Shown one piece after another: positions 12,201 through 27,200 of a stretch of 64,000 bases of DNA (the stretch's first letter is position 1; every line of letters begins with the position of its first letter). The translations under genes were made by a program, and so were the position numbers. Location of the stretch: positions 8,805,404 through 8,869,403 of the forward strand of contig NC_088103.1 in assembly GCF_036370855.1 (NCBI RefSeq), given 5' to 3'. The notes under the pieces were generated by a model, which worked only from the letters and a program-made list of their open reading frames with translations, searched no databases and was not told where the DNA came from. The stretch is from Dromaius novaehollandiae. Its lineage: Eukaryota > Chordata > Aves > Casuariiformes > Dromaiidae.

Positions 12201-15200
12201 CATGTGCATTTTACATTACATTAATAGCACATTTTTAACTATACAAAATGGTCAACAATAAATTACCAAGTCTTATACACACTGACACTCTAACGTATAT
12301 ATTAACTATCTTGTGAACAAGCAAATATTCAGAATATCGTAGGTTACAAAAGGATATGGATGCAATCCTTTGTGCTTTTTTTCTTTTTTTAAAGGAAATA
12401 TTAAAAAGACAAATTCACACAGGCAATCATGAAAGTATTCTCCACCTAGCCAAAGAGCTATCTCCTAATTCTGTTTAAAGCCCTTTCACTTGAAAAGAAG
12501 TGACAGTTCGAAGCATTTTTGGAAAATCTCAACCCAATACAAATACATTAAGCCTCATACTGAAAGCAGCAGAACAGAAACCCAAGCTCCGAGAGGAGCA
12601 ATCTTTCATCAATTCTCACTTGATCTTCACCTACCCCTGCAAAACGAAGAAAACTGTGTCGTAATAGTGAGAGACCAGAATCAGCTTCCCAGCATGCAGG
12701 CTTCTTGCTTGACTATGCTTTTGTTCACTCAGATACTGCTAATCCACTACTAACTTTTCCCCAAGAGATATTTCCCTTTGAACTGACTTTTTTCTGTATC
12801 CCAGCTGTTGCAACTGTTTGTACTTGCCCATTTCTGTCAAAAGGATGACAAGTCAAGTAAGTCAAATCTCTAAGCTTCTTAACAACTGCCAAGAAATTAT
12901 TAGACAGGAAAGTTTCATTTCTTGTCCATCTGCCACAGCGCATTAGCTGTTCGTCCTCCCATCTTCACAGAGTGTCACTCTATAGTGCGGAATAAAGAAA
13001 ACTCACAGTATCTGCAAAACATCACCTTCAGAAAACTGCTCAACTGGTAACTTTTATATGTTCACACTACACAAGATCGTTCCCCATTCAGTGACATTTG
13101 TGCATAAACAGAACGGGAATCCAGGATGCTAACAAGATTTGTTTGTTGTTTATGTTAGCAGGGTCACTGTAAGGGCAGGATGTCAAGAAATGCAAATAAT
13201 TAACTTACAAGGGAAATTATCCTCTGACTTTCTCAACATGCACTCAGCTTTTGCTTTCCCATAAGGTGTTAGTTTACTGCTGGTTGTGTGTGTACAGATT
13301 TTTGTACCATTTCTTAAACAGTGATAGTTCACTTGACATTCTTGAACTGAGGGAAGCCTAAAAAAAAAAAAAAAAAAAGCACAAGCCTCCAGATCACAAA
13401 ACTGAGGCACAGTTTGGAAAACTTGTGGCAACTCGTAGTCTTTTAGAGCATAGAATTTAAATACATAGTAACTGTATAACTTAAATATATACTAATTAAG
13501 ACTAGTCTGTTTGGTGGAGACACTGTTGTCTCTATTTAATAAAGTTTCAGACCTCTTGAACATCTGTAAAAAACAACTAATCTACACTGAGACTGGAAAA
13601 ATAGACATATTCAGGACTGGTCCGGACAATACCACAGAGCAGTACTTGCAGAGCAGGGACTAACCCAGTTGCAGAGGCCCTGCTCGGACCTCGGCGCTGT
13701 TGCAGCTCCCATGCCTAGCTGACATCTGGGAAGCGGTTTCCATGTGGAGCTCCCTGCTCCCGTATCTGCTCCCATGTGTGCCCTGCAAAGGCAGCTCAGG
13801 ACCTGCACTTCTACACAAGGAAACGCACAACCAGCAATTCGAGATACATGCTCCGATGTCGACACAGCTAGACTTTAAAGGGCAAGTCGCTCCGAGTTGT
13901 CCATCCCCTGTATTTTTCCCATAAATACGCTTAAGTCACCACTATTTTACACTTACACAGTAAAAGTGAGCAACCAGGGTGTGTCTGAATATTACACAAA
14001 GCTTTCTGTTTACAGCAAGGCCTCTCTGCTTTTGTGACTGGCACAAAGGTCAGCACCCAATCTGCTACCAAACCTGGCAAGCCAAACCGCACGGGGAGGC
14101 AGGCGTGCATGTCCCAGCTGGCCCAGCACAGCGCGGGAGCCTGCTCGAGTGCGAGAGGAGCCCGGGGGCCTCCTCAGCTAACCAACACCAGCATCAGGCC
14201 ATCACCTTAGTGTCAGGCAGCTCCAATACTCCAGATCCAGAACTGGGTGCCTTTTTCCCAGACTTGACCATAAGCCCTATGTAAATGTATGGTCTCCTTC
14301 ACATCTGAAGGCCCCAGGTTTCTTACCAGTCCTACAGTCTCTCAGGGAGCAGAGCCTTGGACTTGTCCTGCCACAGTAGAAGAGTTAAACATTGCTTTTT
14401 AAAAAAAGCTCTTTTTAAAAATAAAATTCAATGAAGATTTGCAGGGAGATGAGAGAGCTTGCTTTTTCATATTCTCTTATTTGATATTACCGCTTTATAG
14501 TAATGCTGTAACACTTACTGCTGCCAAGAGGATCTCCATTTTTTTTCTTCCTTCTTTAAGCTTATATTGTCATTACTGGACTAAAAGCAATGGAATCACA
14601 CACACCCTTGCTTGCTGCTGGCTTGCAAATACACCCTAGACAAGATGCATACCTGTACTCTGGTTTGTAGGACTACAGTAGTATATTCTTCTATATGTTT
14701 TGTTTCTTTGCTTGGTTTTCTGGTATTTGACAGAGAGCTTCATATAATTAAGTATTCAGTCAAATGCTATGACAAGCAATATAAAACTTTATTAAAGTCC
14801 TTTCATAAACAAATAACTGCGGAATCAAATTATGTTGAAATTAAATCAGTGAAAAAGCAGAATACAATTTTCATCTTCTAAATAAAAGAAACAAGGACAT
14901 TGCAGTTAAATTATGAGACATTTTAAAATAGCTTAATTATCCATACTCCAAGAACTTTCATGGAGCAGCTCATTAACAGTAAATTTCTCCCATGCAGACT
15001 TTTCTATATCACAGGGACAAAGAGGCCATCTCTTGTCCATTATCGCCTTTTTCATAACATATAGGAAATCTTATCAGACATAAGGACAACTGTACCAGCT
15101 GTCATATACATGATGAGCATCCCTTGCATAAGGGAAAAGGCACTGAAAAAAATACCGAGTACCCAGCTGCTAAAACTCGCCCAAGAGAATGACAGACAAG

Positions 15201-18200
15201 TCTGCTCAATTCTATAAACAAAGCATTTCTGAAACCTATCCCTTGGCTCAACTCACAGGTACTGGACTCTGAGGAACTGCTGCGTTCAGTTTTGCAGCAC
15301 GCAGTCAGCACAGTCAGACTGTGAAACGCGTGAACCTAGCTAGGCTGCAAGAATTAGGAAGTGAAAGCTGGAAGAGACACAAGGGAGGAGGAAGTGGTAC
15401 CCGGACATATCAAAGGCAGCAGCTCAGCAGAACAACTAGAACCTTTGCTGCTTTTTTTTTTTTAAAAAAAAAAAAAAACTGTCAAAAAAATGAACACTAT
15501 ATGCAAATTTAATAGCTTTATTATTTCCCTCCTAAATATTGCTATTAACATACCAGAGCTTACGAAAGTTACAACATTAGTAAGCATTTACTAAGAAAGG
15601 AAACTGTAGTCAGTTTTCAAATACCTTGCGAGAATGTGTTGTAGATGAGGAAATACATTCCTGAACACAGCATTGATGAGGGATCTGCATTACCATATGC
15701 AATAGTTAATAGGCAAACAAAAATAAATGATAGATTATACTAGTAGAGTTATATAATTACCAGTCTGTACCTTAAAAATTATCTCACAAGTATTACAGGC
15801 TACATAACACTATAATCAACATATTCTGGAAGGAAAAAAAATCCCGTTGAAGTCAGGAATTGTGGATTCTAAATGGACTGTGAATTCTAAACAAGTCACA
15901 ACCCACACATTCTACTTGTCTTCAACAACAAAACAAATAATCTATTTTTAATACTGCATACGCTGCTAAGATATTTCTTATATTTCTTATATATTCCTAT
16001 TTCTGCTACTGGAACCATCTTGCAACTATTTTTTTTTTGCTACTGGAACCATAATTCAGTGTTCCGACTTATGTTTAAATTCTCACTACTTTCATAATTT
16101 ACCTAGCAAATCTACATCCTCATATGTTAAGGAAAGGACCCTCAAAACTAACTATGAAATTGGGCTTTATCAGTGTTATTCAAATGATGGTACTTTCTAA
16201 ATGTGTTTTCCATCCATATGTTATGTTTATTCACTGAAATACAATGAACATGCTTTAGCACATGCCAAATATCAGAACTATGTATACAGATCAACATCGC
16301 TGCCAAATAGAGCACTTGCTGCTTCTTAGGACAAACCTTAAGTATTTATGCATAAATAAATGACGGCTTATTTACCAAAGCACAAGTGTTGTATCAAATC
16401 TATCAACAGCTTCGGCCAGGGGGAACTAAATAAACACATTTTTATTTGTAGCTCTTCTCCATGATAATTTTTGTGGTTTGTGCTAATACAAAAAGAATAA
16501 AGACACCAACATATGTAACTATTTCCTACTTCTCCTGGCCCTCCTCCTCTTTTTCTTCTAAAGTAGGAACTTAACCCCTACTTTCTGAACTGTGTTAGTC
16601 TGTATTTCATTCAAACGCTAGCATCCCTTACCCAGCACGTTAGCTGTTTTGTGCAGTAACTACCTATATAGGAGAGCATTTTACATTATCACCTGCATCT
16701 TGCAAGAGTAAAGAAAGATTATAGGCAAAGAGAGCCCTGCTAACATGAAGAGGTCAGCTGAGCATAGAAAATGCCTTGTCAATTTATACTTGAAGTGTTG
16801 CATGAGGGGAGGAGGAACCTTTTGAGATCTTTTTAGAAAATAACTTCAACATGCAATTTGGTGCCAGATGCACAGACCTCACACAGTTAAACATGGGGTA
16901 GGAAATGGCAGTGCTTGGAAGAGCCATCATTATAAAGATAGTTTTAATTAGAGAATGGAATGACTTTCTGTAACAGGATAAAGACATTAGTAAATAGCAG
17001 TGTTAGAAGCAGTAGTCGCAAGCAAAAAAAACACTGAAAGCAAGCATTCCTTTTACACTGTCACGAAACACAAAGAACGTCAAGTACATTGTTTTACACA
17101 CGAGATAAGAAAGGTTATGTAACAATATAAGCCAAATCCAAAGCTATAATCTCCAGCCTTCCTTCTGGATCTAAGCTCTTTGACTGGCTTTTGATTCTAC
17201 TCCCACGTTCTCTCTTATACAATCTTACATAACTACTACTCATGACCGCTATAATTTATAGCTATAAAAGCTTATCTCAAGACAGAGTTAAGGTTGAGAG
17301 TTTAGACAGTTATGCACAAACACACTGGAGCTATTAGAATTATTTCACACAATGGTGCAACCTGGGTGTCACTGCTATCTAAGTAAACTGGAAGCTTGAC
17401 GAAGGCTGCAGCCATTTATGTTGGTTGATGCAGGGCTTTACAAGCTTTGGCTTTTTCGATGGAGAAAGGACAACCAAAAATCTCTCATCAGAAAGCAAGA
17501 AAGTTATTCCTGTGCCAACCTTGACAGGAAAAAAACAAACAAGCAAAACCACTTTAAGTACATCCATTCAACAAGATAAAGTAGGACCTCTCAAAAAAAG
17601 AGCAAAATAAGAAAACGAAACAGAGGGAGCTTGACCAACAGCATAGGAATATAAACATTAAAGACTTCGACACCATGGGATAGTTTCTCTGATGAGTATG
17701 GAGTTTCCCTGTTGTCCATTAGGCCATAAAACTTTAGTCTGAATCCACTTCAGCACAAGGGATCTCTTTCACAGATGTGAAAAAAAATCTGTAAGTTGCC
17801 CCTGATCTGCAGAAGTTCCACACAACTTCTATTTATGTTGAACTTTTAGAGTAATCTATGCACAAATACTGAGTCTTCATTTTTCTCTGTATCTAAAATA
17901 AGGAACTGCAATAGCATTACCATGGACATCTAAAAGTCCTTATTCATCTCAAACTAGTCTCCAGTTGACAGCTGTTCCTCAAGCATACAAGCACCAGATG
18001 TTTTCTTCTAGTGGAAAACATTTTTAAACCCAGAATACAAGCAGCTATTTATAATTACGTGCATCATCTGCAGAAAGTTAACCTACTCTTCCCTAAATAT
18101 ATTCAAATGCCTTACCTCATTTCATTAAAGTAGAAATAAGCATATGTGCATAAAAAAATACAAAATCAAAACTACGAATTGGGAGAGGATACAGCTTGTT

Positions 18201-21200
18201 GTTAAATCATTATGAGAATTGATCCTGCATTTAAGTCTCCAGTATAAGCCTAAAGGCCAAAAAAGTTTGGATAATCTTTAAAATATCTGCTAAGTGAGAA
18301 GAATCAATTGGAACTACTTCAGTTTTAGGTAAGTCCAGCATAACCCAATATCTGTCATACACAGACTGAACTCAGGTTGCATTTAGACTCTCTGAAGAGA
18401 CCAGGCAAAGTTAAACACTTGTTCTGAACACTAGCAATGGTCTGAAACTTATTTCATGTGACACTCAATACCAGTACTACCAATGTATTCAGATAACACT
18501 TCACTGGCATAAAAACCTCAAATCAACTATCACTCGCTAAAGTAGTTAGCCACTAAACCTGGTGCTGGACAACAAGGCCAAAGCATAAACTGAATATGAA
18601 AGCAAAGCAAGTTCTTACCCTCATGCCAAGCACCAAAAAGCCGATCTCCTCCATTAGTGGGTACTTGCTGACCTGTTGCTGTATCTTCTCAGCTGAAGCA
18701 TACGGATCGTAACTTTTCTGACCTATTTTTACATCCATTATACAAGGCTTCTTAAACTTACGGGTCACATCTTCCAGTTTTAGATACATATCTGTTAAAA
18801 AGACAAAGCTTTAGTTAACAGTGGGTCAATGCAAAATAGTTGTAAGAGTGCTGCTGAGCTTCTCTGGGGGAGGGAGAAGGGTTTAAAGCTTAGCATCATG
18901 CAAGTTCTTTAAAAAATAGCCAAATATGTCTCTGATTACAGACTAAGTGATGGTCATTGACACCCATAGATTCTGTTGACATTAAATTCTAAAGATCCCT
19001 GGCTTAGAAAAGTGTACATAAGGAGTGCCAACCTAGCACTCCAATTCCAGTTATTGCCCAGATGAAATTTATAAGTAGCTCTTAGGCCATTAACATACTT
19101 AAATAACATTAATAAGCACACTCAACTGCACATTAGCACATGGTTGATTCTGCAATAGAGATGGTGTCTTCTTTATGTGTGCAAAAGGGCTAGAATTAAA
19201 ATTGGAAGTTTTCATTTCATTTTAAATGAAATTAACATTTCATAGTCTCCCTGTGCAGCAACAGAAATACATCCTCTATTCCTCCTTTCCTTCTCATGCC
19301 ACACCTTTCAAGGAAAAAATTCCTTGAAACTTAGGCTGCTTTTTATCCATTCCCAAAAGTTGTGTAGCAGCAGCAGGTTAACAAAAAACCCCACACCCAC
19401 ACCCAGCCACACACACTTAAAACCCAAAACATTTCTGAAGGAAGCTGTTTAAGGTTTCTAAAGGACTATCTAAAACTTGAAGTGGTTTATGCCTCTCCCT
19501 GATACAAGTAGCAGACTTTTCCAACAAGATTTACAGCACTGATTGTCAGAGCACAAGAAAACAAACCCTCAGACAAGTCTGGTTGGAGAAAACTTGCACA
19601 GATCTCCAGTCCTTGCCAGTGCAGCAAGTCCACACGCACCGTTGACACAATAGTTTTTCCCACACTCTTCATAAGTCTGTTTCTGCATATCTTCCCCCCA
19701 CCTTTTTTCTTTTTTCTTTTAAAGTCCATCACAAACTTCACATGAAATTCATTTTTCTTTCAAGCATATCCTATTGCATGAATGTATCTCCTTGGCTTTA
19801 AAGAAAGCTGCATATGCACAAACATCCTATTCCCCCCAGCTCTCTAGCTGAACCTAAAATGGGACTGCCAAAGAAGGGAAACTTCTGTAGTTCAAATTTA
19901 AAGAGCAGAAGAGGAACAAAGTGCCTCAATTTGATAGGCTGTACAGACAGGTAGCAAAACCAAAGTCAAGCAAAAGCCAAACAGCAATGTTCCATTTCTA
20001 CTTAAAAAGTAGAAACATTTTCCTAAGGGTAAGAATTGAAATTGGCTTTTATTACTTAAGAAGTCCTATTCAGAACTCGATAATTTTTATACCATGTTAT
20101 CACCACAACTGAATGACTCAGTTCCCAAAAGTATATATGTATCAATCAAATAAACCAGATTTAATCCTTAGATGCCTGCTTTATATATAAATGACACTAA
20201 GCATATTTTTAACACATAGTCATGCTCAGGGAAGTATGTCAAACCAATACATTCTATTTTAAAGAAACTCCAATCTGCCATTAACTCGCTGTAACAGCTT
20301 ACACTACTCCCCACTGCCCAGCAGGCTACAGAATCGATCTAGCTACAGAAAGAAGTGTTTAGTTACAGACCAGCTCAGCCATGAAACAAGTTTGTTAGCT
20401 ACAACTGGAGGGATATCTGGGCCAAAAATAACTCAAACTTAACTCACAGAAGCCATGGGCAGCAAACACTCAATATTTGTTCACTAGATGCACCCTAGGA
20501 GAAGCAAGACAAATATTCTCCCTGCCAGGAAGTTTATTCCTTATCACCTGAAGAGCAGCCTCCTTTTTTTCTATTCCAAGTTTTCAAATGTGGTCAAATC
20601 CAGTCAGATATTGGCAAAGCTTTGAGCTTAATGGGGAAGCAGCACTGAATCCAGGGAAATCTATATAATCTGCTATCTGTTAGCTCAACCAACATTAAAA
20701 AATTGTCATCCTTCACACCTACCCTTTTTGTTATGGAAGTTATTATAATCAATATATTTGTGTCATCACACTAAAACAATCCAGGAACAATAAATAAGTG
20801 AAATACAAGGTTTTCCAAACAGACCTCTCAGATGCACTGAATCAGAGGTTTGCCATGGAAAGAAAGAGTGAGTGAGAGTGTGTATACACGTATGTACTTA
20901 TGTACCTATGCACACACACAAATGCAAACACCTCAGGAAACAGCTGCAATCCTTCATGGATTAGGCTGCTGGCACCTCCAGATTCAAACCAGTATTTGTC
21001 ATGAGTCTTGTATTACTCTCACAATAGTCTTTTTGCTTGGTTCAGGAGAGGAGGCAGAAGATACTGATGGCCTGTTATGAAACACCTACCAAAAAAAAAA
21101 AAAAAAAAGTTCTACGGGACAGTATATCTTACCCTGTCTACCAAAAGCCATTGGGCACAAAGATTACACAATTTAGATGCAATTTTTTAGTCAACCCTAA

Positions 21201-24200
21201 CAAAAACCATATATGAAGCAGTGTAAAATGTCTCTATTTTTGTAATGCAACAAAAAATGAACCCATAAAAACAAGTAGTTTAAAAGGCAGAACCAAATTT
21301 CTCAGAAACCAACATATTTCCCTTCGGACAACACGCAGGCAAGATAACTGTATGCTTCCCATCAAAGGCCATGAGCATTTGTGGAGCACTCGTGGGTATC
21401 CTCTGTCTTCCACTCCACTTGTCCAAACCCCTCTTTATAAGCATGCAGCGCCAAAATTCTGCATCTCCAAAGTAGTTAAAGATTTAGATACCTGTTACTT
21501 TAATTCCCCACCCATTTCATAACCTGTTAAGCTAGAATATCTCCCTTACTGTCCTACTAAAGTGTAACCATTAGTATTAAAAGAATTAAAATAACTTTGG
21601 AGTTAACACTAACTCTGGAAAACACCAATGACTTGGCCAAGTTTGTGAATTATCTAGAAATGACTCATCTCTCACACGCTTTTTGGAATTATTCTTTAAG
21701 TTTTCATCTCTAGCTAACTGCTAACTCAGAATTTAGATTTAGGTCTGCTCAGTACTAGATCTGCTCAATATATTGCCACAATCTCAAAAGACTTTTTACT
21801 GGGGTGGGAGGGCAAAAGGGGTAGGTGCCACTACAGATAAAGCATTACTTCAAGCCCCTCCGCACCCCGAATTACAGCTTTGGAAAATGCATCAAGTGTT
21901 TATGCCTATTTTCTCTTGACACTATTTGTTCCTTATTTGCAGTGTGTTCAGTATCTTAAAGTCACTGGTCTACTGACATGGACCCCAAAAATCACAGTAT
22001 CAGAATGCATCACAGCTTTTAACACAGTTACCCCTGCAATACCTCGTGAAGCATTAAGACTGAGGCAAAAAGAAACTGAGGACCAGATTCAGACATACAT
22101 AGGTATCACTACACTACCTTATTTTCGTGCCTGCTCTAGTTAGGTGCTCTTATACCCTTTCATCTGAACCCAAGAATTCTTTCCAAGCTGAACAGTAAGT
22201 CTGCAAGAGAGCAGAGATTAACTACAGCTCTTCTTCCTATTCTGTTTTAAAAAGTGCACAATTTTCAAGCACTTCATATTTTCTAAAATATTATGTAGAA
22301 TACTGCTAATCCAAAGTGCTTCTGAAAATTATATATTCACTAATACAAGCAACTTTATTACACAATTAGATACGCTGCATATGTCATGTAGAAATGCTGC
22401 ATATTGATAAAATAAGTTTCAAACTATCTAAACACAGGTTAAATTAAAATCCCATGAAGAGAAAAGAATGCATAAGGATGCTTGTATCTTAGCTTTGGTA
22501 CATATTCCTCAATATGTATTTCTATAGAATTTAAACAAATCATTCCTCAGAGGCTTCGCCTCCTGCCCTTTCTCTTTTTCAGCAGAGAGGAAGATGTGGC
22601 TTGACATATTCTTTATTACAGTCCCAAAGGGGACAAACAGGAAAAAAAAAAGACCAAAATTCAGCAAGTATGTGTGGCATGAACCACTCCAGACTTCAGC
22701 ATGCACACGCTGAACCAGTCCTCACTGGAATCAGAAGTGAGAAAATAACTTGAGGCATCTGACTTCACAATTTACAAGGCATCTCTCAAAACATGAATAA
22801 GCAGAGAATGCTTCAGTTGCTCCCAGCAACAGGAGAAAAGAAAAATTTGGTTACAAGTTATATTTATCTACCCCGTTCTCATTTTAGGCAACAAAAATTA
22901 GAGCCCAGAGGAGAAAGCAATGAGCAGCAACAAAGTTACACGGGGGTGTGGGGGTGGAAACCAGGGGCAACAAGTAGGCAGCAAAAAACAGAACCTTAAA
23001 ACTCTCAGCAGGAGATAGAGAAGTCTCAGTTTGGCTACTATACATATTTATAACAGCTTTTCCACATGTTTGCTAATATACTCCAAATGCCGACAATGCC
23101 ACTGAAACCAGAGTTCAAATCAGATTGCCCCACCCCAATTTTAGACTGACCTGGGAGACGTAGCGTCATCCATCTCTAACACCGGCTCCTATGCCGTAGC
23201 ACCAGTAGCGTGACTGAGGGTAAAGCAAGACCCAGCAGGCCTATACAGATGCTTTTGTTACATTGAGGTATGCGATTTCAGCGTAACAGGACAGTTTCAC
23301 AAGTTTTTACTGATACAACACTTGTGAATATTGCTAACTTTTCTGCTTAGAAGACGAAAAGTTCAGCAGAAGGCAGGCGTGCAGCAGCAGCTTCTTGTGT
23401 ACTTAGGCATCGGCTAGAGAGCACATAGTCCAAGATGACTCACTCTTGTGTAGGGTTAGGGATGGCCATTCCTATGTTCTAATTAACACTTAATATATTT
23501 CATCCCATTTAGCTAGCAATTTCACCCATTTACCTACAGCTTTAGCATAGAAGCCTCACACTTGTCTCCCTAAACCCTTCTCTACGGAAAAAAATTATCT
23601 GTGTTCTCCACCTTGCCCACCACAGTTCCTGTCTATGTTATACAGACACTTGGAGAGTGTCACCGATTATCTTCAGTGTGGTCCTAAATTCATTTAGTCT
23701 CAGTTTTTTCTACTGCAAGCCTAGGATTCTCTTCATGCTACTCGAATTCCCAACCCTCTTCCCAAAATAACACCTCTGAAACTATGCACATAAGACTCTT
23801 ACCTGTTGCCGAACAGCTCTCCCTTCCCTTACTACCTTATAGATAAAGGAACTTTACATAAAAAGAAATGCCTATGGCCATTCCCTCTCTGCTCTGGCAA
23901 GACATAGAAGCAGTTTCTCCTTCACACAAGGATTGTTAAAAATATATACATATATATGCATACATACACACAGAGTTCAGAATATGCAGCAAGTAGAGGG
24001 GATCTGGAAACTGATCTATTCTTACATCCTCTAAGAGAGGTTACTTATGTTCATTTAGCAACAATAAGGAATTATTAGGTTCACTGATCAAACGTGGTCT
24101 GGAGCTTTGTCCCCACAATCTGTAGAGCAGTTAACTGTCGAAGGGAACATCAGGCTTCCAACAAAGACTGCAAAAGGCTACAAATCAACTCGGATATAAA

Positions 24201-27200
24201 TATAATAACTAGATGCCTCTTTAAGCAACTAGATTCCTTCATCTAATGTCACTGGGACACACCACGGCAGTTAAAGTTCAATCTTTTGAATGGCACCACA
24301 GCTAAGACCACAACTAATTGGGGGGGGGGAGGGGGGAGACTGGTAATAAACCCTCAACTCTAATCTCCCCCCCCCTCCAAAATAAAGTTTTCTGAACTTG
24401 ATTTCCTACTTTTTACCCAGTCTAAATGTAGTATTGGTGATTCTTTTCAGCTCCAATGTCTTTTGGTGTTGAGCACTGATGCACAAATGCATCACAGGTT
24501 TTCTTCAGCACCTGGCATTAGTAAAACTATATTCAACAATGCCTTCTAATCAACAAATAACTTCTAACTCAAAAGGCTCAAGCCAATAATTGAAGTGTTA
24601 CAAAGCACTTAGCTTTGGAAGTAGCCAACACACACATTTTCTGTTAATCTCCATAAACCTGACTTCTATCAGAACTACAAGAAACCCTTTCGTACTACAG
24701 ATAGTAGAGTTGGCAATGGAGTGTTTTATTCAAACCCTCTTGCCCTAGCCTTCTATCAAAGGAGCTCCTGATACTGCATAATCTCAAGCAAACACAAACA
24801 GGAAAAAAGTGTTACCCCTCCTTTAAACAGTTATTCTGCCAAAGTTCAGCCCCACCATGCACAGCGTTAGTTAATTCACAACATAAGCTATGGATGTGTT
24901 GAATTACTGTATCTCAGCTAGATCACACATTTTAACATCTTAAGATCCTACTGTGAGTAGGAAAAATTGATTTGCGATTTGGAGAGGACACTAAGTGAGC
25001 TCTGTGACACAAAATTACAAGGGAAGAAAGATAGCTGTGGTAGAGCTATCTGAGTTAGTGCCAAATATGGAAATGTGAAATCAAATGTGAGCCAAGAAAG
25101 TGCTAGGTACTACCACAATCATTGCATTTCTTTTCACAGAGTTTGGAGAGTGCAGTTTCTGTCGTCTTTGGAAGACAAGTCTTTCCAGGGACAGCATAAG
25201 GAAGAGAAGACAGAATTACAGTACAAGATCACAGCTTCTCGTTTAGGTGCCCACATATTTAAATGGGCTTGATAGCATCTTTGGTTCCCGTATGTTCTAG
25301 AAGTTCAATCTCTTCAACATGAATACGAAAGAGCAGAGGAAACAAACTAGTTCCTACTTTAAGTATACAACAAAAATATCTATTTTCTGTTTCCAATTGT
25401 CCTCCAAAAATATCTTTTTCTTCCCAACTGCTAACGTGCTATACAAATACTAAGGTAAGATACCAGAGCTCCATTCCATTCCAAACACACATAGGACAAG
25501 CAGTACTCTTAAGCAAGGTACCTACTGAAATAAGCGCTGTGTGCAATACAACAAGGCGATGTGATTTAACCTTGGGAGCCCCAGCAGCAGAGCCCAGCTT
25601 GAAGGTCTCCCCCTAGGCCCAGCCAGAGGGCTACAAACTGGAATGTGTTGTCACAGGGAACAAAACTGCATTACAGAGGCTTAAAAGGCAAAAAACCCAA
25701 AACCCTAGACAACTCAACTGCCAAAAATCATTCTCCAAAAGGTTTTTCAGCAGATTGGGACTAATAGATAAAATTAGAACAGTACCATTTGGTGCAGTAG
25801 GTGGTGACCAGACACCGAAGTATTTTGGCAGATATTCCCGCAGCTCCAGAAGAATGCTGTCACAACAGTCAGAGTCATAAACCTGAAATAAATGGGGTGG
25901 AAGGGGAGATGATCAGTTTAAAACATTCATTTTACATTTCTAGTAGACCCTTAATTATCATTTCTTACAGCCTTTCTGTTAATATGTTTAGGATTTCTAC
26001 TTTACATTTAGAAACACACAAGATAATTAACACAGTCTGAGACAAATCAATAGCATCCTTTCTTTCAAATTCTGAAGTGGAAAAGCTACACCAGCGCTAA
26101 CAAAGAATAACACGTGTTGACTTGAGTAATGGTATTGAAGCTTACTTAGTAAGGAGTGAGTTCTTCTATCCCGAATCCAAGATTGTATAGGATTACTACA
26201 GATGAAATTTTAAAAGCCTCAGCTAGCTGATAATAAGTATAAAAATTCAAGCTGCACAGCATTTCCTCATTTCCTCCAAAACAAATCATCTTGTAATTAA
26301 GTTACCCCAACCTTGCATGATTCAAATAAGTTTGTTTTCATTTGCTTTAACTCTTTTTCAAAGTTTTACAATTTATCTAAGGGGAAAAAAGTGTTTGGGA
26401 ATGGCAGCTGGCTTATATTCCTGAAGGAATAATTCCTAGTGCACTTGAAAATGAGGCCTAAGGATACCTACTACGGAATTGCACAACTATCACCAGTTTT
26501 TAAAGATTTAAATAAAATAGTGTTAAAAGAGCTCTGTGGAGTTAACTCATGCTTCAAGACCCACCTTTAGCCATGGTGGGAGACCATTTTGTGAGAAACA
26601 GCAGGCCCTCTGGAACAAATCTGCTTATAGTTGTAACATGAAGACTTCGGGGGGGGGACCTCCAAAAGCCTGAAATCCAGCTGCTATTCTACAACATCAG
26701 GGCAAACCTCGACTCTGGTCGCTGATGCAGCACAACTCTAGACAGAGCCTCATGCTGCAGCAGCAGGTTAAAATTAGTCAATGCAGGTTCATGCTAAGTT
26801 TAGTTGTCATCACAGAAACCTCAAACCAGGCAAACTCAAATCCACCACTGTACTTCAAATGTAAGGTGGTGCTTCACAGCACTTGAGGCACATGTAATTC
26901 GGGGATCTTCCGGCCTTGTTCCAGCCGCACAATTCTGACATTCCTTTAGGCCAGCACCATTCCTGGGCAGTGACTACAAAGCTGAGAGAGCCAAAGCTAC
27001 AGGGATTTTATGCTGGATCACTAACTAGCTCATGGTTTAAGCCTCATTTTTAAGACCTTAAGGGGAGGGGAGCATCTCTAAAGCCCAAAATACATAAAAC
27101 CATGCAGAGCCGGAGGCAACATTATGGTACTGTACCTCTCGCCGCACCCTGCATCCCCACTGCTGCTATCTCAGGCACACAGAAGTTGTTGGGTGTGTAT

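Larger units (their letters stand above)
10486..18618 (-). other. IPMK: IPMK intron 4
   Basis: This 8.1-kb intron is mostly AT-rich. It contains a CTCF-like motif (10631-10650), an A19 run (13360-13378), a GC-richer pocket (about 13.61-14.25 kb), a T12-A15 block (15452-15478) and a small tandem duplication near 16.0 kb. I found no nested gene. Confidence 0.9.
18792..25785 (-). other. IPMK: IPMK intron 3
   Basis: This 7.0-kb intron is AT-rich. It contains an A18 run (21091-21108), short TA/CA-rich microsatellite stretches (about 20.88-20.94 and 23.94-23.98 kb) and a G-run/C-run inverted repeat at 24320-24378. No exon-like coding sequence was found. Confidence 0.9.
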
